Part shown: positions 54,090 to 62,960 of the stretch, piece by piece
Layout of the letters: every line of letters starts with the position of its first letter
Numbering within the stretch: the stretch's first letter is position 1
NCBI GenBank assembly: GCA_035631875.1
Contig: DASQHX010000010.1
Coordinates: forward strand, 124,001-188,000
Source: Nitrosopumilaceae archaeon
GTDB taxonomy: Archaea > Thermoproteota > Nitrososphaeria > Nitrososphaerales > Nitrosopumilaceae
Reading direction: 5' to 3'
DNA length: 64,000 nt
Notes under the pieces: generated by a model
What the model saw: the letters and a program-made list of their open reading frames with translations, nothing else
What the model was told of the DNA's origin: nothing
The model's database searches: none
Position numbers and translations under genes: made by a program

Positions 54090-54189
54090 GACTGAAATGA
54101 AGTTAGGAGGATCGGCGAGCATTTCTAGTATTCTATTGCTAGTCGACCTTATGCTGTAAGAACACAGCTTAGTTTCTGGTGAAAAATTT
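54090..54189 (+). promoter_or_regulatory. Structured leader before ilvB
   Basis: A TATA box (ATTTATAAATT at 54059-54069) predicts transcription starting near 54090, leaving a leader of about 100 bases before the ilvB ATG, unlike the leaderless genes elsewhere. It holds a 20-codon frame, a Shine-Dalgarno-like AGGAGG at 54105-54110 with no start codon at the usual distance, and competing hairpins: AGCAT (54118-54122)/ATGCT (54151-54155) versus GCTGT (54153-54157)/ACAGC (54164-54168), plus CTAG/CTAG inside. This is the layout of an attenuator-like switch, but unproven. Confidence 0.5.
54097..54159 (+). CDS. Candidate BCAA-rich leader peptide (20 aa)
   Basis: An ATG-to-TAA frame of 20 codons whose second half reads SISSILLLVDLML: six Leu, two Ile and one Val in 20. 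It ends 30 bases before ilvB. In bacteria such peptides sense branched-chain aminoacyl-tRNA supply by ribosome stalling. No comparable archaeal case is known to me, so this is a hypothesis supported by position and composition only. Confidence 0.4.
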   Translation: MKLGGSASISSILLLVDLML

Positions 54190-55878
54190 ATGGAAAAAAT
54201 GTCAGGTGCTAGATCATTAATGGTTGCCCTTGAGAAGGAGGGTGTGGAGCTAGCCTTCGGGCTACCCGGAGGTGCAAACTTGCCAATCTATGACGAGTTA
54301 TACAAAAGCAACATTCGCCACATATTGGTAAGACATGAACAATCTGCATCACATATGGCAGACGGATTTGGGAGAGTAAGCAGGAGACCTGGAGTCTGTT
54401 TTGCAACCTCAGGTCCTGGTGCAACAAACATTGTAACTGGAATTGCAACAGCCCAAGCTGATTCTGCTCCAATGATTGCCATCACTGGACAAGTTCCATC
54501 AAAGATGATAGGTAAAGATGCATTTCAAGAAAGCGATATTATTGGTATTACAAACCCAATCGTCAAATATGCTTTTCAACCAATGGACGCAGCTGAAATT
54601 CCAACAGTGGTAAAAAAAGCATTTTACATTTCATCAACAGGAAGACCAGGTCCTGTCTTAATAGATATTCCAAAAGATGTACAGCAAAATGAAGCCGAAA
54701 TGCATTTTCCAAACGAGGTCAAAGTCAGAGGATATCATCCTTGGGTAGATCCAGACATCAGAGAAATTGAACGTGCAATAGACATGCTTCTCTCAGCAGA
54801 AAGGCCAATAATTCTTGCAGGTGGTGGAGTAATAATTTCTAGTGCTTTTGCAGAATTACAATCAATAGCAGAACTTCTCATGATACCTGTAGTAACTACT
54901 TTTAAAGGAAAAGGATCATTTCCAGAAAATCATCCATTATCACTTGGTCCAATAGGAATGCATGGACATGCAGAAGCAAACAAAATGATGGTTGAGGCAG
55001 ACTGTGTTCTTGCTGCAGGTTCTAGATTTTCAGATAGATCGGTCGGAACATTTGAAGAATTTGAAAAAAGATTAAAAATCATACATATGGATGTAGATCC
55101 AGCAGAGATTGGCAAAAATCAAACAACAACTGTTGCCGTAGTAGGAGACATCAAGGCGTCATTGAGAATAATGGTAAAGATGCTAGTTCAAAAAGCAATC
55201 AAGCGTGGTGACGACAATCCTTGGTTAAAACGAGTAAATGAAACTAGGGATTATTATAGAGAAAATTTGAAGCTTCATCCACATCCACTTGGTGCAGCTA
55301 AAATTTTACGCAAGTTAAGAGAAGTGTTACCTCATCAATCAATTGTAACTACAGAAGTAGGTCAACATCAGATGTGGGCTTCATTATTTTTCGATGTCAT
55401 CCAACCTGGTACTTTCTTTAGTTCAACAGGTCTTGGCACTATGGGTTGGGGATTTCCAGCTGCAATTGGAGCAAAGGCAGCAAAACCAAGTGTTCCAGTA
55501 TTAGATATTGCGGGAGAAGGTAGTTTTAACATGACAGAAAATTCACTTGCCGTATCAGTTTTGGATAATTTGCCTGTAATTGTTTTGTTGATGAATAACT
55601 TTTCACTTGGAATGGTAGCACAATGGCAGAGAACATTTTACGATCGAAGGATGATCGGAATTGATCTTAAAAACTGCCCAGACTATGTTAAATTAGCAGA
55701 AGCATATGGAGCTCAAGGCATAAGAGCCGAGTCGATTGATGAAGTTGGCAAAGCTGTTCAAACCGCACTCAAAAGTGATGTTGCAACTGTAATTGACATA
55801 CCAATAGATCCACAAGAAGATGTTTTACCATTTGTAGCACCTGGTACGCCACTCAAGGACATGATCCTACCATCATAG
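54190..55878 (+). CDS. ilvB: Acetolactate synthase, large (catalytic) subunit
   Basis: A 562-residue ThDP enzyme that joins pyruvate units, or pyruvate with 2-oxobutyrate, in valine, leucine and isoleucine synthesis. The catalytic Glu is E50 in ILVRHEQSASHMADGF. GPGATNIVTGIATA and STGLGTMGWGFPAAIGA match AHAS. The ThDP-Mg motif reads GEG at 442-444 (IAGEGSFNMTENSL) ending MNN, where family consensus is GDG. It is first in ilvB-ilvN-leuA, with 8 bases to ilvN. Confidence 0.95.
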   Translation: MEKMSGARSLMVALEKEGVELAFGLPGGANLPIYDELYKSNIRHILVRHEQSASHMADGFGRVSRRPGVCFATSGPGATNIVTGIATAQADSAPMIAITGQVPSKMIGKDAFQESDIIGITNPIVKYAFQPMDAAEIPTVVKKAFYISSTGRPGPVLIDIPKDVQQNEAEMHFPNEVKVRGYHPWVDPDIREIERAIDMLLSAERPIILAGGGVIISSAFAELQSIAELLMIPVVTTFKGKGSFPENHPLSLGPIGMHGHAEANKMMVEADCVLAAGSRFSDRSVGTFEEFEKRLKIIHMDVDPAEIGKNQTTTVAVVGDIKASLRIMVKMLVQKAIKRGDDNPWLKRVNETRDYYRENLKLHPHPLGAAKILRKLREVLPHQSIVTTEVGQHQMWASLFFDVIQPGTFFSSTGLGTMGWGFPAAIGAKAAKPSVPVLDIAGEGSFNMTENSLAVSVLDNLPVIVLLMNNFSLGMVAQWQRTFYDRRMIGIDLKNCPDYVKLAEAYGAQGIRAESIDEVGKAVQTALKSDVATVIDIPIDPQEDVLPFVAPGTPLKDMILPS

Positions 55879-55886
55879 GGATTCCC

Positions 55887-56378
55887 ATGTGGTCCATAAT
55901 TTCCGTACTAGTAGAGAATAAACCAGGAGTCTTGTTTAAAGTGACAAATCTTTTCAGATCAAGAAATTACAACATAGATAGCATTTCAGTAGGTATAACT
56001 GAAAATCCAGAATTCTCCAGAATGACGATCACTACGTCTGCTGATGAAAAACAACTCAATCAAATAATAAAACAGCTTGACAAATTGATCGATACTGTTG
56101 AGGTAAAACGCTTAGAAGAGAAGATGAGTGTATATAGAGAACTAGTACTCATGAAGATCAAAGTAAGTAAGCCGTCAGACAGCATGGAAATAATGAATCT
56201 TGCAAATGCTTTCAAATGCCAAGTTCATGATGTGAGAAAGACCTCAATCATAATAGAGATAACTGCTACACCAGACAGAATTAATGCATTTGAGGATCTA
56301 GTGCGAGGGTATGGAATTTTAGAAATCGCAAGAACTGGAATATGTGCACTTTCAAGAGGTGGTGTCAATGAAGATTAG
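55887..56378 (+). CDS. ilvN: Acetolactate synthase, small (regulatory) subunit
   Basis: A 163-residue regulatory subunit with an N-terminal ACT domain (SIISVLVENKPGVLFKVTNL, RNYNIDSISVG) that binds valine for feedback inhibition, and a C-terminal ALS-small domain (RELVLMKIKVSKPSDSMEI, VHDVRKTSIIIEITATPDRI). Length and domain order are normal. It overlaps leuA by 11 bases. Confidence 0.95.
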   Translation: MWSIISVLVENKPGVLFKVTNLFRSRNYNIDSISVGITENPEFSRMTITTSADEKQLNQIIKQLDKLIDTVEVKRLEEKMSVYRELVLMKIKVSKPSDSMEIMNLANAFKCQVHDVRKTSIIIEITATPDRINAFEDLVRGYGILEIARTGICALSRGGVNED

Positions 56379-57885
56379 AATTTTTGATACAACACTAAGA
56401 GATGGTGAACAAACACCTGGAGTAGCTCTAACACCAGAACAGAAACTAGGTATTGCAGAAAAGCTAGATGCACTTGGTGTTGATGCTATAGAAGCTGGAT
56501 TTCCAGTAATTTCCGATGGAGAAATGCAAGGTATCAAGTTGATATGTAATGCAAATTTTCGTGCAGAAATATGTGGTTTAGCAAGGACAGATAAAAAAGA
56601 CATAGATGCAGCAGTTACAGCAGGTCTCAAATACATCCACACATTTATCGCAACATCAGACATACATCTCAAGTACAAACTAAAACTATCACGAGATCAA
56701 GCATTGGCAAAAGCAATAGAAGCTGTAGAATATGGAAAATCTCTTGGTTTGCAGGTAGAGTTCTCTGCTGAGGATGCAACAAGAACTGATAGAGACTTTC
56801 TTAAAAAAGTTTTCAAAGAAGTTGCAAATGCAGGTGCAGATAGAATAGACATACCAGACACGGTGGGATATTCCACTCCAGGATATATTGCAGAGATAAC
56901 TAAAGATGCGATTGAAGCAACACATCTACCAATTAGTGTACATTGCCACAATGATTTTGGTCTTGCAGTTGCAAATGCAATTTCTTCAATACAAGTAGGT
57001 GCTCAATGTGCACATGTCACAATAAATGGAATAGGGGAAAGAGCAGGCAATGCATCTCTTGAAGAGTTGGTAATGTCACTTCAATGCTTACAATTTGATA
57101 AAAAATATGAGACAAACATTAACACAAAACTTCTCTATGAGACCTCAAGGTATGTCTCCAGCATAGTAGGAATTCACGTACAACCAAACAAAGCTATCGT
57201 TGGTGAAAACGCCTTTGGACACGAATCTGGAATACATACCCATGGCGTTTTGAGTAATCCATTGACCTATGAGCCAATTAGTCCAGAACTTGTAGGCAGA
57301 ACAAGATGGTTCCAAGTAGGAAAACATGCAGGTGCTCATGGAGTTTCCGCAATGCTTGAAGAATATGGGATTCAACCAACAAGGGAACAAGCTCATGAAA
57401 TTCTTGAGAGAGTAAAAAAACTTGGAGATCAAGGAAAACATGTCACTGATGTAGAATTGCTTTCAATAACAGGAGAAGTCATGCAAACACAAGGTCTAAA
57501 GAGACTAGTACATCTTACAGGATTTTCTGTCTCAACTGGTATGGGCAACATGCCATATGCATTTGTCAAATTAAACATAGAAGGAAAAGACTTTATCGGA
57601 ACTGATTATGGTGTAGGTCCTGTAGACGCATCAATAAACGCAATTCAAAAAATAACTGGCGAGATAGCCAAAGTACGAATTAAAGATTACAAGTTAGATT
57701 CCATAGCTGGTGGCTCTGATGCACTTTGTGAAGTAACAATAAAGGTAGAAGATGCATATGGTAATCTTGCATCAGCAAAATCAATAGGAGAAGACATTGT
57801 AATTACTAGCGTACAAGCCATGATTGATGGCATAAACAGAATAATGCTCAAGAAAATTCTCAAGCAGAAAAATTTAGGAAAATAG
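56368..57885 (+). CDS. leuA: 2-isopropylmalate synthase
   Basis: From the ATG at 56368 (KIRIFDTTLRDGEQTPGVAL), 505 residues. LeuA condenses 2-ketoisovalerate with acetyl-CoA. The catalytic TIM barrel has the RDGEQTPG motif and the HCHNDFGLAVAN metal site. The C-terminal domain (TGFSVSTGMGNMPYAFVKLN) is the regulatory leucine-binding part. An upstream ATG at 56344 would overlap ilvN by 35 bases and is not needed. Citramalate synthase is a less likely alternative. Confidence 0.92.
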   Translation: MKIRIFDTTLRDGEQTPGVALTPEQKLGIAEKLDALGVDAIEAGFPVISDGEMQGIKLICNANFRAEICGLARTDKKDIDAAVTAGLKYIHTFIATSDIHLKYKLKLSRDQALAKAIEAVEYGKSLGLQVEFSAEDATRTDRDFLKKVFKEVANAGADRIDIPDTVGYSTPGYIAEITKDAIEATHLPISVHCHNDFGLAVANAISSIQVGAQCAHVTINGIGERAGNASLEELVMSLQCLQFDKKYETNINTKLLYETSRYVSSIVGIHVQPNKAIVGENAFGHESGIHTHGVLSNPLTYEPISPELVGRTRWFQVGKHAGAHGVSAMLEEYGIQPTREQAHEILERVKKLGDQGKHVTDVELLSITGEVMQTQGLKRLVHLTGFSVSTGMGNMPYAFVKLNIEGKDFIGTDYGVGPVDASINAIQKITGEIAKVRIKDYKLDSIAGGSDALCEVTIKVEDAYGNLASAKSIGEDIVITSVQAMIDGINRIMLKKILKQKNLGK

Positions 57886-57963
57886 ATGCAATCAGGCTTA
57901 AAAAATACACTTAGAAATTTTAAGTTTTATACAATTTATTATCTGCCAAATAATTGAAGAAAC

Positions 57964-58578
57964 ATGTTTCTTAAACTATCTAGTCCCTCTCCCATCACAT
58001 TATTATTGATTATTGTAAATGGTGTGATTTTTGCATATGGTACTTTATCAAATTCGCAAGATCAAATCATTTCCCACTATGGATTTGTTCCCGATAATTT
58101 ATTTCGCTACAATCACCCTTTATCAGATGACATAATCAGATTATTTTCCTCAATGTTCATTCATGCAAATATTGCCCATATTGCATTCAACCTTTTGGCA
58201 CTTGCATATTTGGGAGGCTTTGCAGAAAGATCAATTGGCATACCCAGATATCTCTTGATTTATTTATCAGCAGGAGTCTCAGGCGCATTGCTGCATGGAA
58301 TTATTGCATCATTCATTTTGGGAAATGGTTCAAGTGTTTTGATTGGAGCGTCTGGAGCAATTTCAGGCATAATGGGAATTACAGCTGCACTTGGCGACAT
58401 CAGAGGATATTACTGGCTTGCCATACAGATCCTATTTGCATTTGTCGGCTCGTTTGCGTCAATATCAATAGCGTTCATGGCACATGTTGGCGGGTTCATA
58501 GCTGGATTGCTATTGACAAAATTACTAATTGAGATAGAGCGTAAAAAAAGAAAGGGATACTGGAGCTATTCACAATAA
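57964..58578 (+). CDS. Rhomboid-family intramembrane serine protease
   Basis: A 204-residue protein with six TM helices. The catalytic Ser130 is in LIGASGAISGIMG and the His174 in AFMAHVGGFIAGLL. The H72-x3-N76 motif (HIAFNLLALAY) lines the oxyanion region. Substrate is unknown; rhomboids cleave membrane proteins. It sits between leuA and the leuB-like gene, so may be a passenger. Confidence 0.92.
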   Translation: MFLKLSSPSPITLLLIIVNGVIFAYGTLSNSQDQIISHYGFVPDNLFRYNHPLSDDIIRLFSSMFIHANIAHIAFNLLALAYLGGFAERSIGIPRYLLIYLSAGVSGALLHGIIASFILGNGSSVLIGASGAISGIMGITAALGDIRGYYWLAIQILFAFVGSFASISIAFMAHVGGFIAGLLLTKLLIEIERKKRKGYWSYSQ

Positions 58579-58664
58579 TTTTATGTTTTATCATCAACAT
58601 AGAATTTTAGTCTGAACAAAAAGAAAGCATAATTTTATTTAACAAGCAAGGACAGTCATACCTG

Positions 58665-59681
58665 ATGTATCAAATTGCTCTCATAACAGGAGATGGTATA
58701 GGACCGGAGATTTCGGAGTCTGTGATCAAAGTTTTAGAAACAGTAAATGACAAACTTGATTTAAAAATAAAAATAGAAAAACTTGAAGCTGGTGATAATG
58801 CATTAAAAAAAACAGGAAAAGCGTTACCTGAATCAACTTTAGAATCTGTTAAAAAATCAAACGCATGCTTGAAGGCTCCAGTAGGTGAAAGTGCCGCAGA
58901 TGTAATCATAGTATTAAGAAGAATGTTAAACCTCTATGCAAACATCAGACCTGCAAAGTCATACCCTAACATGCCAGCGCTAAAGGACAACATAGACTTG
59001 GTCATAGTTAGGGAAAATACAGAGGACCTTTACACGGGCATGGAGTTTGATATTGGAAATACAGTAGTAGCTTTACGTACAATTTCAGAAGATGCGTCAA
59101 AACGTATAGCAAAATACGCATTTTTAATGGCAGATCAGCGAAACCAAAAAAGAAAGGTCACATGCGTTCACAAGTCCAATGTCATGAGAAAAACAGATGG
59201 TCTTTTTGCCAGATCTTGTAGTGAAATAGCGAAAGGCTTTCAGGATATACACTTTGAGCAGATGTATGTAGATGCATGTGCCATGAATCTCATTAGGCAG
59301 CCAGAAACGTTTGATGTAATTGTTACTACCAATTTGTTTGGCGATATTTTATCTGATGAGGCAGCTCAGGTGGTTGGAGGTTTAGGTATGGCGCCTGCAG
59401 CAAACATAGGAGATAATTTTGCATTATTTGAGCCTGTTCACGGAGCTGCATTTGATATTGCTGGAAAACAAGCTGCAAATCCATCTTCATTCATTCTTTC
59501 TGCAAAAATGATGTTTGAATGGCTCGGAATGAAAAACAATGATCAGAAATGTTTCACGGTAGCAAAAAAAATAGAATCAGCGGTATATGGTGTAGTACAA
59601 AAAGGATTAAAGACAAAGGATATTGGTGGCAATATTACAACTAGTGAATTTGCTAGGCATGTAATTTCAAACATTACTTAA
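58665..59681 (+). CDS. leuB: Isocitrate/isopropylmalate dehydrogenase family, probably LeuB
   Basis: A 338-residue beta-decarboxylating dehydrogenase. It shows ALITGDGIGPEISESVIKVL, VIVRENTEDLYTGMEFD, and NLFGDILSDEAAQVVGGLGM. The ENTEDLY motif occurs in archaeal homoisocitrate/isopropylmalate enzymes. Linkage to leuA suggests 3-isopropylmalate dehydrogenase for leucine synthesis; NAD-isocitrate or homoisocitrate dehydrogenase remain possible. It overlaps the convergent gene by 8 bases. Confidence 0.85.
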   Translation: MYQIALITGDGIGPEISESVIKVLETVNDKLDLKIKIEKLEAGDNALKKTGKALPESTLESVKKSNACLKAPVGESAADVIIVLRRMLNLYANIRPAKSYPNMPALKDNIDLVIVRENTEDLYTGMEFDIGNTVVALRTISEDASKRIAKYAFLMADQRNQKRKVTCVHKSNVMRKTDGLFARSCSEIAKGFQDIHFEQMYVDACAMNLIRQPETFDVIVTTNLFGDILSDEAAQVVGGLGMAPAANIGDNFALFEPVHGAAFDIAGKQAANPSSFILSAKMMFEWLGMKNNDQKCFTVAKKIESAVYGVVQKGLKTKDIGGNITTSEFARHVISNIT

Positions 59682-60027
59682 GATCTGATTTTGGCGGCTC
59701 TAGTGACCAAAAAAACATTGCAAGACATACTGGAATCATAATCAGAACGGCGACACCAAACGAAACCCAATAAAACGTTGGATCAATACCAGGAATTAGC
59801 GGTATTGGAAATACAGTATATGCCCATACAAATGCTATAAATCCAAGAAGGATTTTGTTTCTTTTGAAAATCTTCCAACCAAGTTTTCTTTTTGTTATGT
59901 AACAACGTTTACATCTTGTCCTATCATCTGTCATACACGATGTACAACAACGTTTTTCACAAAAGTAGCATCTACGGTCTCCAAATTCAGAGCCACAGAA
60001 ATCACACTGTTGCACGGATATTTTCAC
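59674..60027 (-). CDS. Zinc-finger membrane protein
   Basis: Starting with GTG at 60027 (VKISVQQCDFCGSEFGDRRC), about 117 residues. The N-terminal part has CDFCG, CYFCEKRCCTSC and CKRC, enough for a double zinc cluster. Two TM helices follow (ILLGFIAFVWAYTVFPI and FYWVSFGVAVLIMIPVCL). I avoid the earlier in-frame start because it would run into the AspRS-like gene. Resembles B-box/zinc-finger-plus-TM proteins of unknown role. Confidence 0.65.
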   Translation of the reverse strand: MKISVQQCDFCGSEFGDRRCYFCEKRCCTSCMTDDRTRCKRCYITKRKLGWKIFKRNKILLGFIAFVWAYTVFPIPLIPGIDPTFYWVSFGVAVLIMIPVCLAMFFWSLEPPKSDLK

Positions 60028-60046
60028 CAGAATAAGATTTATCTTT

Positions 60047-61336
60047 TTATGGAGAAAGTCTTTCTGGATCACGCGGATACAAGACAACTTCTCTAACATT
60101 ATCTATTTTTGTAAGAACAGACATCAATCTATCAAGGCCTAGACCCCAACCTGAATGAGGCGGCATGCCCCAGTCAAATGCTCTCAGATGATCTGCAAAT
60201 TGGTGAGGATTAAGCCCTTGTTCCTCAAGCCTTGATTTTAATTTTTTTGGATCATGTAATCTTGTACCGCCTGAAGAGAGTTCAAGATATCCGTACTGGA
60301 GGTCAAATGAACGAGACAGGGTGGGATCATCGTCTTTTTCATGTATGTAAAAGGGTTTTAGTTTCATGGGCCAATCAATTAAAAAGTAAAAGCCTGGATG
60401 TCTTTCTCCTAATGTACGTAGATGCGAATCCTGTAAATCATCTCCAATTTCAAGTTTTATTCCATCATTTGATAATTCTTCAATTGCTTTTTTGTATGTT
60501 AGGCGTTCAAATGGAGTAGAAGGCTTTTTGATTTCAATGCCAAGTATCTTTTGTTCTATGGTACAGTTCTTTTCTGTATAATCAAATACATTAGTTACAA
60601 CTCGCTCTAAAATATCCATCACATCAAAATAATCCATAAATGCAGCTTCAATATCTACACTTGTAAATTCTGTAAGGTGTCTTACTGTATGTGATTTTTC
60701 AGCTCTATAATAAGATGCAATTTCAAAAACGCGTTCTAGACCTATTGTAAGTTGTTCCTTGTAAAGTTGTGGGCTCTGAGCAAGATATGCTTGTTTTTCA
60801 AAATATTTTAATGAGAAAAGATTTGCTCCTCCTTCACTCGCACTGCCAATTATTTTTGGAGTATTTACTTCAATGAAATGATTTTCTGTAAGTGTTTTTC
60901 TAATTGAGACAAGTGTATGATGTCTTAATTTAAAAATAGATGCAGTTTTTTGATTACGAAGATCAAGTGCTCTTGCGTTTAACCGGTTATCAATATTACT
61001 TTCTAGCCTTCCAATAGGATCTATTGGCAATGGATGTACAGCTAGTGTCAAGATGTCAACTTTTTCAGATTTAATTTCAAATGGGAAATCTCTGGCTTTT
61101 GATTGTTGAACAGTACCAGTTATCCTAACTACACTTTGTTTATTCAATTCCTTGGCTTGCTCTAGTGATTCATTTCCTACAAGAACAATTTGTGCAACAC
61201 CTGTAACATCACGCAGAGTCAAGAATGTAAGTTTACCAAGCTCTCGTATGTCCTCTATCCAACCACCAACCATAACCTTTGTTCCTATCATAGAAGGTTC
61301 AAGGTGACCAATGTAATGAGTTCTTTTGAAATCCAT
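60047..61336 (-). CDS. Second aspartyl-tRNA synthetase-like enzyme
   Basis: A 429-residue class IIb synthetase with an OB anticodon domain (GWIEDIRELGKLTF) and catalytic motifs QSPQLYKEQL, motif 2 YRAEKSHTVRHLTEF and motif 3 GLGLDRLMSVLTK. Compared with the gatCAB-linked copy it has Glu28 and Arg82 where that has Ser34 and Pro93, at sites I recall as determining Asp/Asn tRNA choice. It may be the discriminating AspRS. The K of QSPQLYK argues against an AsnRS. It follows the KH-type gene by 10 bases. Confidence 0.85.
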   Translation of the reverse strand: MDFKRTHYIGHLEPSMIGTKVMVGGWIEDIRELGKLTFLTLRDVTGVAQIVLVGNESLEQAKELNKQSVVRITGTVQQSKARDFPFEIKSEKVDILTLAVHPLPIDPIGRLESNIDNRLNARALDLRNQKTASIFKLRHHTLVSIRKTLTENHFIEVNTPKIIGSASEGGANLFSLKYFEKQAYLAQSPQLYKEQLTIGLERVFEIASYYRAEKSHTVRHLTEFTSVDIEAAFMDYFDVMDILERVVTNVFDYTEKNCTIEQKILGIEIKKPSTPFERLTYKKAIEELSNDGIKLEIGDDLQDSHLRTLGERHPGFYFLIDWPMKLKPFYIHEKDDDPTLSRSFDLQYGYLELSSGGTRLHDPKKLKSRLEEQGLNPHQFADHLRAFDWGMPPHSGWGLGLDRLMSVLTKIDNVREVVLYPRDPERLSP

Positions 61337-61346
61337 GAGATTACTC

Positions 61347-61856
61347 TTATTTTCTCTCGAACTCTACTGCAAGTTCTATTCCACGTAGGTCTTTTGATAT
61401 GGAGACTACCTTATCTGTATCAATTGGAAATCTAGGTGTTCTTTTTCCAGATACAATCACTTTTGTTTTTTGAATACCGCCTGGAACCCAAACACGGTTA
61501 ATAGCTAATATTTTGATTGGAAAGAATAGATCTTCAATGAATTTCTTATCAGATGCACTTTCTTCTACGAGCCATATCTTTCCTGGAAATTCGCCTTGTA
61601 GTAATCTATAAAGCTCTCTGCTTTGTCTTACCATCATAATATCGGAACTGCTTAAATACAAAACATAGTTGCCAGTTGATTCCTGACATGAATTAAGAGT
61701 AAATTTTTCAATTTGAGGTATTTTTTGTGAAAGATGTACCAGTTTGATTGCTGCTTCCACATCTGTTTTAGTTAATTTCCCCGAATCTAGTTTTGACTCA
61801 CATTGCGGACAAAGAATACCATTCATGGCATCAAAAGTACAAATTGGCGTTCTCAA
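61347..61856 (-). CDS. Zinc-ribbon plus KH/NusA-like RNA-binding protein
   Basis: A 169-residue protein. TTG start at 61856 gives ICTFDAMNGILCPQCESKLD, with Cys6, Cys16 and Cys19 as a zinc ribbon. The C-terminal part (LQGEFPGKIWLVEESASDKK then PIKILAINRVWVPGG and VIVSGKRTPRFPIDTDKVV) resembles the second KH region of archaeal NusA-like proteins. It probably binds RNA in transcription or translation. It begins the three-gene unit with the second AspRS. Confidence 0.5.
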   Translation of the reverse strand: MRTPICTFDAMNGILCPQCESKLDSGKLTKTDVEAAIKLVHLSQKIPQIEKFTLNSCQESTGNYVLYLSSSDIMMVRQSRELYRLLQGEFPGKIWLVEESASDKKFIEDLFFPIKILAINRVWVPGGIQKTKVIVSGKRTPRFPIDTDKVVSISKDLRGIELAVEFERK

Positions 61857-61941
61857 GTAAATCGGTTTTTTAACTTACTAAAACTAGAATATAACCCCTT
61901 CTTCCAAAACCCACATTTAGATCATTGATCTAAAATGATCG

Positions 61942-62877
61942 ATGCATTACATTTCTGTAACTGGTCTTAAAACACAATACAAAACACATACAGGGATTAT
62001 TCATGCAGTAGATGACGTAAGTTTTTTTTTAGAAAATGGTGAATCTATTGGAATTGCTGGCGAAAGTGCATGTGGAAAGAGTACCCTTGGACTTTCCATA
62101 ATGAGATCACTTCAAGGTGGCAGAGTGGTTTTAGGGGACATATTATTTGAAGGCAAATCCATAATTAAAATACCAGAATCAGAATTTACAAAAAAATATC
62201 GGTGGAAAGAAATTGCCATGATATTTCAGGGAGCCATGAATTCGTTAGATCCCGTGTTCACAATAGAACAACAATTACATGAAATTTTAAAGCAGCATAA
62301 ATATCCAGGTGACTTTAATGTGAAATCTTCTGAAACCCTAATCTCTGTTGGCCTCAATAATTCTATATTAAAAAAATTTCCTCACGAGCTTAGTGGAGGC
62401 ATGAAACAAAGGATTGTCATTGCAATGGCGCTTCTTTTAAATCCAAAATTTGTAATTGCTGATGAACCAACAACTGCCTTAGATGTGCTCGTACAAGCAC
62501 AGATTATCAATCTACTCAAAAAACTGAAAAAAAATGGAATGAGCATTATGTTAATCACACATGACTTGGCAATAATATCTGAAATTGCTGAAAAAATTGG
62601 GGTAATGTATGGCGGCAAGATGGTAGAGTTTGGCAATTCATCGGAAATTTACAAAAATCCAAGACATCCATACACACAAGGCCTACTTGAATCCATACCA
62701 TCACTGAAAGAAAATAAAAAGCCAAAATTCATCCGTGGAAATCCTCCTAGTTTGATAAATTCTTCGGAAGGATGTAGATTTTATGAAAGATGTCCACACG
62801 CAATGGAAAAATGTAAAAAGGAACCACCTAAAATTAAAACAGACTCTGGGTATGTTTTGTGTTGGCTCTATGAATAA
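61942..62877 (+). CDS. oppD: Oligopeptide/dipeptide ABC transporter ATPase (OppD-like)
   Basis: A 311-residue ATPase. Walker A is GESACGKSTLGLS, Q-loop IFQGAMNSLDPVF, signature LSGGMKQRIVIAMALL, Walker B FVIADEPTTALDV. The C-terminal oligo_HPY end with HPYTQGLLESIPSL and CRFYERCPHAMEKC is typical of OppD/DppD, including the Cys cluster. No permease, binding protein or OppF partner is next to it, so partners must be elsewhere. Start ATG at 61942. Confidence 0.92.
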   Translation: MHYISVTGLKTQYKTHTGIIHAVDDVSFFLENGESIGIAGESACGKSTLGLSIMRSLQGGRVVLGDILFEGKSIIKIPESEFTKKYRWKEIAMIFQGAMNSLDPVFTIEQQLHEILKQHKYPGDFNVKSSETLISVGLNNSILKKFPHELSGGMKQRIVIAMALLLNPKFVIADEPTTALDVLVQAQIINLLKKLKKNGMSIMLITHDLAIISEIAEKIGVMYGGKMVEFGNSSEIYKNPRHPYTQGLLESIPSLKENKKPKFIRGNPPSLINSSEGCRFYERCPHAMEKCKKEPPKIKTDSGYVLCWLYE

Positions 62878-62960
62878 TTTTATGGGAATATTTGTTCTAG
62901 CAACTCATAACAAAACGCAGTATTCAATTGTTAATATTATTTAATAATTTTAAAAAATCA

